Assembly: GCA_016802295.1 (NCBI GenBank) | Contig: JAESIW010000065.1 | Location: 620,001-684,000, forward strand | Origin: Brachionus rotundiformis | Lineage: Eukaryota; Rotifera; Eurotatoria; Ploima; Brachionidae | Direction of reading: 5' to 3' | Length of the DNA: 64,000 nt | Shown here: positions 56,186 through 64,000 of the stretch, in pieces | How the letters are laid out: every line of letters begins with the position of its first letter | Numbering within the stretch: position 1 is the first letter of the stretch | Position numbers and translations under genes: made by a program | The notes under the pieces: model-generated | The model's database searches: none | Seen by the model: only the letters and a program-made list of their open reading frames with translations | Told to the model about the DNA's origin: nothing

Positions 56186-59100
56186 ATGAACAAGAAGAAC
56201 TTAAAAACTCGGAAGTCCGTTGGGGAATCAAAGACTCTAAATTCATTAAGTACAAGATCAAAAGTACACAGAACAATGTTGCAGAACCTGGAAGATCGTC
56301 CCAAATCGGGAGGAGATCAGATCATTAATAATTCAAAATTTGTCAAGTTAAACCAATTAAAATGTTTTTACACTAATTCGACATCGCTTGTTAATAAGAT
56401 TGATGAACTCATTAGCATTAACCAGTTGTTTGATTCATTTGATATTCTGTTAATAGCAGAAACATGGTTTACCGATCACTTTAGCCCATCAATTCCAGGA
56501 TACACTGCTTATAAAGCTAATCGAAAAACTCGTATTGGTGGAGGCGTCTGTATTTTTTGTAAAGAAAGTTTAACTTCTTTTCCTATTGATGATCAAATTC
56601 TTAATTCAAATTCAATTGAACAAGTATGGTGCTCCATCAAAGTTGGAATAGAAAACATTTTAATTGGTTGCATCTATAGACCTCCAGATTTCAACGATCA
56701 GGAGGCCCTTTTATCTATTTTTATAAGAGTTGGTGAACTTTTGTCTCATGGTTCCTATACTGGAGTTCTTATTTGTGGTGATCTTAATTTCCCTAACATT
56801 GACTGGACAAATGAACACTATAATATAGTTAATGACTCGTCAAATTCTTTCTCAGCGAGATTTAGTGATACTCTCGATGATTTGTTTTTGATACAAAATG
56901 TTCATTCACCAACTTATCAATTAAGTTCAGGTGCTATTGGTAATATTTTGGACTTGGTTATTACAGAAGAGCAAAACCGTATTACTGAAATAAGTTATGG
57001 TCCACCTTTAGGTAAAGTAAACCGTGGACATCTCACTTTAAACTGGACTTTGAATCTAAAAGAAAGTCAAGTGTCAAAGTTCTCTAGCCGGAAATTTTTG
57101 TTTAGTAAAGGTGATTATAAATCGATTTCTCAACAGTTATTAGAAATCGATTGGTCTCATGAGATAAATAACTTAAACGTAAATGATGCTTATGATATTT
57201 TTCTGAAACATTATTCAAATATCTGCGATCGCTTTATACCAAAAGTAAATTTAATGAATAAAAAAAGCTTTGCTCCATGGTTGACAAAGGATGTTAAAAA
57301 GAAGTTAAGAAAAAAATTTTCATCTTGGCAAGCATACAAAATGAGCGGATGGGTAAGCGAAAAATATCTTATTTTTTGTAACGCTAAAAAAGAGGCTGCT
57401 TCTGCAGTTAACATGGCTGTACGAACTTATGAAACAAAACTAGCCAAACTCTCAAAATCAGATCCAAAACTTATATATAAATATATCAATAAAAAGAATA
57501 GAAACAGCTCAGGAATTAAGGCAATTAAAAATGCAAATAAACAAGTCATAAGTGATCCTGATGACATTGTGGAATGCTTAAATAGATATTTTCAATCAGT
57601 ATTTACGTTAGATGATGTATCTAAACCTTTTCCAGCTCTTGATAAAGTCACTAATTTTATTTGTCCTAATGATATTGGCAAGATTGTAAACAATGAAAAA
57701 GTTTTAAAGAAGCTGAACTCGCTAAATATACACAAAACATGTGGCCCAGATCTTGTTAGTAATATTGTTTTAAAGAAGGCAGCAGTTGGTCTTGTGAGCC
57801 CAATCACATTATTGTTTAGATTATCTCTCTCACAAGGAAAATTACCTTTAATTTGTAAAATGGCAAATGTGACACCCCTTTTTAAAAAAGGAAATAAGCT
57901 TGAGTCAAGCAATTATCGGCCGGTCTCACTTACAAGTGGTATTTGCAAGATTCTCGAGAGTCTGGTCAAAGATCACATGTTAGCCTTTCTTTTAAACCTA
58001 AATCTTTTATCTGACGCACAACATGGATTCATGCCAAAAAGATCATGTTCAACAAATTTACTTGAATCAATAGATTTTATCACATCAGCTCTAAACAAAG
58101 GATTATCTGTCGATATAATTTACACAGATTTTTCGAAAGCGTTTGACAGAGTATCGCATAGATTATTATTATATAAGCTTAAAAGATATGGTTTTATCGA
58201 TATGATTTATTTTTGGATTAGTGATTTTCTCAGCGAGAGGAAACAAAGGGTAATTTTGGGTTCATCCATGTCAAGTTGGTTAGATGTAACCAGCGGAGTA
58301 CCTCAAGGTTCAGTATTAGGACCTCTATTATTTTTGATATTTATAAACGATCTTTCGACTCGTTTAGTTAATAAATGTGAGAAATATGCCGATGATACTA
58401 AAGTTTTGTCTGTAATTAAAAGCTCCCAGGACAATCTCGTACTTCAAAAAGATATAGACTCAATTTCAAGCTGGTCACTTACTTGGGCTTTGGATTTGAA
58501 TATTGAAAAATGTAATGTAATGCATGTTGGCTCAAAAAATCCTGTGTTTAACTATACCATTTTTAGCAGATACGGTACAAAGAATTTATCTAAAACAATT
58601 CTCGAAAAAGATTTAGGTGTATATATTCAAAGTGACTTGAAATGGACTAACCAAGTAAAATATTGCACGAGTCGAGGAAATCGTATTTTAGCTATGATTA
58701 GAAAAAGTTTCAGAAATTTAAACATTGATACATTGAGAATGCTCTACACAGCACTGGTTAGACCTCATTTAGAGTTTGCCATTAGTTCATGGTGTCCATT
58801 TCTTGAAAAAGATATTTTTGAAATCGAGAAAGTACAAAGAAGAATGACAAAAATAATCCCTTCACTTCGAAAATTTGACTACTCTAAAAGACTTGAAATA
58901 CTAAATTTAACTGATCTCAAAGTTAGAAGGATGAGAGGAGACTTAATCCAACTTTTTAAAGTTATTAAAAGATACGAAATTATCAATTTTGAAAATGGTA
59001 TTAATTTTTCTCGAAACCAGTCGTATAGCTTAAGAAGACATGACAAATGTATAGTTAGAGAAGATGTGAAAAGTTGCATGCAACGATATCATTTTTTAAC

Positions 59101-59221
59101 AAATCGAGTAGTTAATGTCTGGAATAGTCTACCTCAGTACATCGTCAATTCCGAATCAATCATTAATTTCAAAATTAACCTGGACAAATGGCTCAAGAAA
59201 CAGTCTAATTTACTGCCATAG
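56186..59221 (+). CDS. LINE ORF2: endonuclease plus reverse transcriptase
   Basis: An uninterrupted ORF of 1011 residues. The N-terminal half (about residues 55-290) is an APE-type endonuclease with ILLIAETWFTD (catalytic Glu), GCIYRPPD and ICGDLNFPNIDW. The final Ser-Asp-His motif of this fold is replaced by GKVNRGHLTL, so the usual Asp is missing. The reverse transcriptase (about 540-790) has VTPLFKKGNKLESSNYRPVS, LLSDAQHGFMPKRSCSTNLL, IYTDFSKAFDRVSHRLLLYK, SGVPQGSVLGPLLFLIFIND and the catalytic KYADDTKVLS. The C-terminal part has LNIEKCNVMHVG, EKDLGVYI, RPHLEFAISSWCPF and a last FKINLDKWLKK. No RNase H domain or zinc knuckle is visible. It copies its own RNA at the insertion site. An open frame of this length suggests a recent insertion. 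Confidence 0.93.
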   Translation: MNKKNLKTRKSVGESKTLNSLSTRSKVHRTMLQNLEDRPKSGGDQIINNSKFVKLNQLKCFYTNSTSLVNKIDELISINQLFDSFDILLIAETWFTDHFSPSIPGYTAYKANRKTRIGGGVCIFCKESLTSFPIDDQILNSNSIEQVWCSIKVGIENILIGCIYRPPDFNDQEALLSIFIRVGELLSHGSYTGVLICGDLNFPNIDWTNEHYNIVNDSSNSFSARFSDTLDDLFLIQNVHSPTYQLSSGAIGNILDLVITEEQNRITEISYGPPLGKVNRGHLTLNWTLNLKESQVSKFSSRKFLFSKGDYKSISQQLLEIDWSHEINNLNVNDAYDIFLKHYSNICDRFIPKVNLMNKKSFAPWLTKDVKKKLRKKFSSWQAYKMSGWVSEKYLIFCNAKKEAASAVNMAVRTYETKLAKLSKSDPKLIYKYINKKNRNSSGIKAIKNANKQVISDPDDIVECLNRYFQSVFTLDDVSKPFPALDKVTNFICPNDIGKIVNNEKVLKKLNSLNIHKTCGPDLVSNIVLKKAAVGLVSPITLLFRLSLSQGKLPLICKMANVTPLFKKGNKLESSNYRPVSLTSGICKILESLVKDHMLAFLLNLNLLSDAQHGFMPKRSCSTNLLESIDFITSALNKGLSVDIIYTDFSKAFDRVSHRLLLYKLKRYGFIDMIYFWISDFLSERKQRVILGSSMSSWLDVTSGVPQGSVLGPLLFLIFINDLSTRLVNKCEKYADDTKVLSVIKSSQDNLVLQKDIDSISSWSLTWALDLNIEKCNVMHVGSKNPVFNYTIFSRYGTKNLSKTILEKDLGVYIQSDLKWTNQVKYCTSRGNRILAMIRKSFRNLNIDTLRMLYTALVRPHLEFAISSWCPFLEKDIFEIEKVQRRMTKIIPSLRKFDYSKRLEILNLTDLKVRRMRGDLIQLFKVIKRYEIINFENGINFSRNQSYSLRRHDKCIVREDVKSCMQRYHFLTNRVVNVWNSLPQYIVNSESIINFKINLDKWLKKQSNLLP

Positions 59222-59276
59222 CTTCGAAGAAGCTTAACCCAATAGGGTCGCAGTATTATTTACTACTACTACTACT
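59220..59276 (+). repeat. LINE 3' end: stem-loop and ACT-repeat tail
   Basis: AGCTTC-GAA-GAAGCT (59220..59234) is a perfect stem-loop overlapping the ORF stop. About 25 bases later the element ends in TACTACTACTACTACT (about 59261..59276). Triplet tails rather than poly(A) are known in several LINE clades. Confidence 0.7.
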
Positions 59277-59280
59277 AAAA

Positions 59281-60748
59281 TAGAAGCCGTGAAATTAAAC
59301 TAATAAATAAAACCCTTAATTTAAGACGAAGCTTGAAGCATTCATAAAGTATAAATGTTTTGAATATTAATATGTTTATTTATGAATCAAATTAATCGCG
59401 TGATTAAAAACGCTCATTGAGATTTAAATTTAACTTTAAAAGAAGCTCTTTTTAAAATATTAAATTAAACTAAAAACTAGAATATTTTCAAGCCTGGAGA
59501 AAATTTGAAAATTCTCACCTTTTTTAGGATTTAAAAAAATTCTCTGGAAAACAAAAACAACCCAATTTTACTTATCCAAAATATTGCAGTTTTAATATCA
59601 TTTATTTTTAAAAATTTTCTTAGGTTGAATCTTCCATTAAATGAGTAAATTGAAGAAGATAAAAAATACAATAATTAAATCGATTAGATCAAACACTTTT
59701 TTCCTAAATGAAATCATAAAGAAAGCATTTCTAAGCATTTACAAACTCTTAGAAAGATAAAACAAGTTAATTTTTAAGTTTTAGCATATTAGAAGATTTA
59801 TAATTTATTTCTTAATTTGATTTATTGTTAGCAGATTTTTATTAATTTATGCTTTACACTTTAAATGAATTCATTTGGGTACAAACGTGACTGAGTGAAT
59901 TAAACAATAGAATACTAAACGCTTCATTATTTTGAATTTTCAAAAATTAAATAACAATTGAAAATGAAAATAATTCAAATTGTTTTGACATCTTTATCAA
60001 ATATATCTTATTTAAAATGTTTTTTCAATGGAAAAAATTCTTAACTTTTAAATACACAATAATTTCATCCTCAAATCCAGTATTATTATAGTATATATAA
60101 TTACCAAGATCAATTATTTAAAATTTGCTTTAATTTAGATGATACGGATAGAAAAACTTTTCTCATTATGATTGATTCTATAAAATTGAAAATAAATTTC
60201 CAAAAAATCATTGTCGAATATATATTAGATTTTAAGTCAAATTGTTTAAATATTTTTATCTGAATATTTTGTTTCTAAACTTATTTCTTAAAAAAAATAG
60301 AAAGTTTATACAAGTTTCGATTGGTATTAATTTTCTTTAAAACGAATATATTCACATCATTAGTCATTCAAATTTTAATTTAAAATGTTTAAACACTAAA
60401 ATAAAATATCTTAGATTTTAATTGTATCTATTTAACTCTTTAATTCTGGTAATAGGCTTTTAAAAAAATAATTAAAAAAAAAGTTTGATTTAAAAAATTT
60501 TGCTTTGCAATTCTTTTTTCAATGAATTAATTTGCTCTTTGATAGTTTTTTTAGATGCTAAAATTATTTAGTTTTTATAAAAAATTTAATCCATTGAAGA
60601 TATTTTGTACTAATTGAATTGAAATTTAATTATTACATTTTATTATTTTTTATATTTTTAAGTCATTAAATCATATTATTTTTTCACCCTTTTTAATTCA
60701 TTTATAAGTATGTTTTAAATATTAAAATTTTTTAAATTTCAAAAAAAT
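59281..60748. other. AT-rich intergenic region before the laminin gene
   Basis: About 1.5 kb with no recognisable gene, RNA or repeat array. Confidence 0.4.
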
Positions 60749-60754
60749 TTTATT
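60749..60754 (-). terminator. Poly(A) signal of the laminin alpha gene
   Basis: AATAAA on the minus strand, about 48 bases after the stop codon at 60802. Confidence 0.5.
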
Positions 60755-60801
60755 TAGATAAATCTAATATTAAAAATTTTAAACTAATTAGCTATTGTTT
60801 T

Positions 60802-63800
60802 CTATTTTAACGGGCAATATGTTAATACACCAGACTTTAGTCTCATATCAAGCAAGACATTCTTTGAAGCACTGATTAGACCATTTTTGATTGTTCTTAT
60901 TTCAAAATCTCTAATGCAGCCAATGTATGGTTTATTAGTTTGACTAACTTCCCTATAAAGACTGTTCTGTGGCAAGGCACCAATATACAATGTAGTTAAA
61001 GCATTTAAATTTTGATTCAAAGCGCTTAAATCTTTGCTAAAGCCACTGTTTGATTTGGTGCCTCTCAATTCCAAACTAATTACTCCTTTTTCATTTTTTT
61101 TCAAATTCAATTTAACCCAACTAGAATTGCATAATTCGTTACGTGAATAGTTTGGTGAATATTTTACTATGTTCTTTTCTCCATTCAAAACAAGACCAAG
61201 TTCTAATTCTCCATTTACAATTTCTAATAGAAAGTAATGTTGTTTGTCTCCATTTTTGCCCATGTACAATAATACACCATCTTTAGTTCTTGCTTTTACA
61301 TCTAAACTCATCTCAAACGCATCACCGAGGTTTAATTGGCCGTCAAGACTTCCGTAGCCATCCATTCCGGTGAAAAATATTCCACTTTCATGACTATTTG
61401 AACAACTCATTATATCTACTTTTTCCACTTTATTTCCCAAAAACTTAAAACCAATATTAAAGTCTGACATGCAACCAATGAATGGTTCAGTTGATATCAA
61501 GTCTATTTGAACTTGTGGTAGATTTTTTTTGTCTTCAGAGCGCAAATTGCCAAAAAAGTATGGTTCAATTACATTCAAAAAAGCTGAATCACCCGGAGAC
61601 ATACTTTCAATTACTTCCAATACAGTGGTATTAGTTCTATCAGATATAATCAAAGTTCCAAGCTGCATGTCGCGTTTCAATGTAACTGTATGATATCTAC
61701 CATCGCTATAAATTCGTTTTGACTTTATATGTAATAGTCCAGAACCACAATCAAAAGCAAAATTAACAAAGCCATCTTGAAGCCATGTGGCAATGAAGTC
61801 TTTGCGCTTTATATCGCTTGCATAGAACATGAGGCCATTAGAAACCAAAGTTCTAAATTTAAAGCTAATAAAACTGGATAGTTTAATTGGCAGTTGTTCA
61901 ATAACTTCCATTCTGCTTTGTTTGGTCAAACCAAATCTTAGACCAACTGGACGCAGCATTGCTGTGTCATAAGTTGGTTTGAGACCACACTCTTGGTTTA
62001 ATAAATAGTCTGATTTTTTAAATTTTTGAGTATAGCGACTAATAATCGGTTGATTTCGTGAATTTTTAAAGTTTAAAGACTCCAAATTGGATCTCAATAA
62101 GCTTTTATAGCATCTTGAGAATTTTATATGAGATGCTTTCTCTGTGGCATTCGACAAATCAAGAATTTTATCATTATAAATAACTTTGATTAGACAACCT
62201 TCAAAATTAAGGAATTTCTCGTTGGGCAGACGAACGTCTACTGGTGCACCTGAAATGTAGACTTCATTTTTACCAACAAAAGATACTGGTTGTATTGGTC
62301 GTGATGATTGTAACAAATTATCTACATAAAGGCTTATTTTATTATCTTTGATTGATATAAGTACATGATGTAAATTATTATCATTTAAATTTTGAGCTAA
62401 TGATTTAATCGTAAATGAATTGCTAGGCTCATAAACTGTTAGTTTGAGAGCACCTTCATCTAATTTGAGCAAGAGATGATTGTCTTCTTTGACACGGTAC
62501 AAAACAACTCCATTTTGGCTCAAAGAGCTAAAGCTAATTCCAAAGTTTTCTCCATCAACTAAGCTCTCTCCTTTGAGATCAAATTTTATATAACTTGGAT
62601 GCAAACTGTTTTTAATTTCGCATTGATCTGATACACTTGGACAATCTGGTTCAACATTATGATATTTGAATTCAGATTTATGCAAGTCTTGGTTTAGATT
62701 TATTTGTTCAAAACTTGAACCAAGCGATACAGATACTGATATATAGCAACCAGTGAATGAATCGAACAAAGAGTCTTTGAATATTTTTTCTCTATCAGTG
62801 GTCATTATACCACCAATACACTGTTTGCCATTTGATAATGTGTAATACTTATAAGTATCATGAACTTTTTCATCAATAAATGTCTCTCTTTCTTCATCAA
62901 GTCTTTCAACTACCAAGAATTTTAAATCAGAGTTCATTTGTTGTACATTTCGAATTAATGATACCTTAATTAAATTTTTTTTAAAAATCTTCAATTCATT
63001 TAGTTCAAATAAATATTTAATTTAATAAAATTTCTAATTTAAAAGTATTTAAGGAAACTAAAAGAAATTATTTTTTGATTTTGACTTTAAATATATAATT
63101 ACCTTGATAGTATGATATTTATTATCATTTAATTTGTAACTAGTGGATGATGGACTATAGTCAAATAGTCTTAGTTTATTTTCAGCTCCATTGGCAAATA
63201 CAACATTTATGTGTCCATTTTCAAGATAAATTGCATAATATTCTCGGTCATCTTTGTACCATAACCAAAGTAAACCATTAGCTGACATAGTCTTAAATCT
63301 CAGAGTCACATCCAATTGAGGTCTATTGCGACCTGAGAATTTGAGTCTAACATCGTTAGTCTTACACATAAAAGATTCGTCAAGGAAATAAACTCCATTT
63401 TCTATACGACTCTTCTCAATTTCTGTTTCCTTATCATCAGTGGCAACAAATTTACGGTTCAATTCTCCTTTTATGTTCCTTGCTAATAAATGATTCCATA
63501 AGCCCAAATTATGATTGTTGAATTTTACGGCGTCCAAAGCACCTCTAAATTGGTTATTATAAGCCGCAATTTGCCTTAAATCATTGGGAATTTGAGATAT
63601 CGGAAATTGACCAAGAATAATACGTGCACCACTATGGTCCAAATTAAACACACTCGAATCTTCAATTGAACGTTTTGTAGTTTCTTGGTAATCATTTTCT
63701 GAGTATACCCTTAATGTAGCTAATCTTGCTGTGCGGTCAAACTCAATCTTATGCCATTGATCGTTGTTTATTTTCTGTTCTGTAGATAAAACAACTGGTT

Positions 63801-64000
63801 CAGAGTCGTAAGATGACAGTTTATATTGAACATGTGGTCTACCATCATGTAAATACATAGCCAAATATTCATTTGGATTGCTGGCATTGAAAACTAGCAT
63901 CAAAGGTGCAAATAATTCCTCAGTCTTTACATATAAACTGCTGACTGTGGTCATTGATGGATAAAGATCAATGGGAGGTCTTAAATTAATCACAGAACTA
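60802..64000 (-). CDS. Laminin subunit alpha, C-terminal part (LG1 to LG5), 5' end outside window
   Basis: Two exons are visible: beyond 64000 down to 63103, and 62964..60802, separated by a 138-base GT-AG intron with matching phase. Five laminin G domains follow one another. LG1 (FAPLMLVFNASNPNEYLAMY, QWHKIEFDRTARLATLRVY, FRGALDAVKF) and LG2 (FKTMSANGLLWLWYKDDREY) are in the first exon. LG3 (SFSSLSQNGVVLYRVKEDNH, CLIKVIYND), LG4 (FKFRTLVSNGLMFYASDIKR, YHTVTLKRDM, FIGCMSDFNI) and LG5 (KARTKDGVLLYMGKNGDKQH, YIGCIRDFEI) are in the second. Five LG domains at the C-terminus are specific to laminin alpha chains, the basement-membrane proteins that join beta and gamma chains; LG domains bind integrins and dystroglycan. 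An LG3-LG4 linker with Asn/Lys/Ser is present. The protein ends shortly after LG5 (LTYCPLK), as usual. Which alpha type cannot be told from this part. Confidence 0.93.

Larger units (their letters stand above)
56100..59280 (+). mobile_element. LINE (non-LTR retrotransposon), CR1/jockey-like, with intact ORF
   Basis: The unit contains one long ORF (56186..59221), a short 3' UTR with a stem-loop and an ACT triplet tail. The 5' border is not sharp and is placed where the sequence stops looking like the AT-rich flank. No ORF1 is seen upstream, and no target-site duplication could be fixed by eye. Dead relatives lie at 9.0, 11.7-12.4 and 19.0 kb. Confidence 0.85.

Noticed and set aside
1..64000. 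tRNA, rRNA and CRISPR features
   Set aside because: I looked for tRNA-type T-loop sequences and for regularly spaced direct repeats and saw none. A covariance-model scan (tRNAscan-SE, Infernal) would settle the RNA question.

Overview
The window is nuclear DNA of an animal. It is strongly AT-rich, and the coding exons are separated by short GT-AG introns (about 45-140 bases, a few near 1-1.7 kb). The gene content is metazoan: calcineurin B, a laminin alpha chain, tyrosylprotein sulfotransferase, an ETS factor, a CatSper-type sperm channel, IL-17-like cytokines and a CR1/jockey-like LINE. Base composition, compact genes and a LINE with a short triplet tail suggest a small spiralian, possibly a rotifer. 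That placement is inference and not proven by the sequence.

Layout. 0-8 kb: the calcineurin B gene (first codon outside the window), then a seven-exon gene on the minus strand for a 1533-residue coiled-coil protein. 9-16 kb: three single-exon genes for secreted IL-17-like cytokines (one plus, two minus). Decayed LINE pieces lie next to them and between two of them. 16.8-23.3 kb: a tight minus-strand run of a TOPORS-like RING/RS protein, nucleoporin Nup54 (with a LINE relic inside an intron) and a single-domain CatSper-type cation channel. 24.5-28.4 kb: a five-exon plus-strand coiled-coil protein, a small uncertain ORF and a proline-rich single-pass membrane protein. 28.7-33.5 kb: a seven-exon receptor-like protein built as signal peptide, SUEL-type lectin, CUB, long stalk, one membrane helix and long tail. 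35-40.6 kb: the inositol pyrophosphate kinase PPIP5K. 42.4-45.7 kb: the mitochondrial phosphatase PPTC7 and tyrosylprotein sulfotransferase. 45.7-54 kb: about 8 kb without a convincing coding gene, including a compact CpG-rich block with a good splice donor that may be the 5' exon or promoter of the ETS gene. 54-55.4 kb: a TEL/ETV6-like ETS transcription factor. 56.1-59.3 kb: an almost complete LINE with an intact 1011-codon ORF. 60.8-64 kb: the last exons of a laminin alpha chain covering LG1 to LG5, continuing beyond the window.

Most genes are housekeeping or developmental singletons that need not work together. The clearest local system is the IL-17-like cluster: three diverged paralogues with shared cysteine framework, shared single-exon structure and an A/T-rich TATA-like box at a nearly constant distance from each start codon. 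The lectin-CUB receptor is the most unusual architecture in the window. I joined exons by hand from splice sites and reading phase. Every multi-exon model whose exons are listed keeps one open frame with correct phase, but none has been checked against transcripts.
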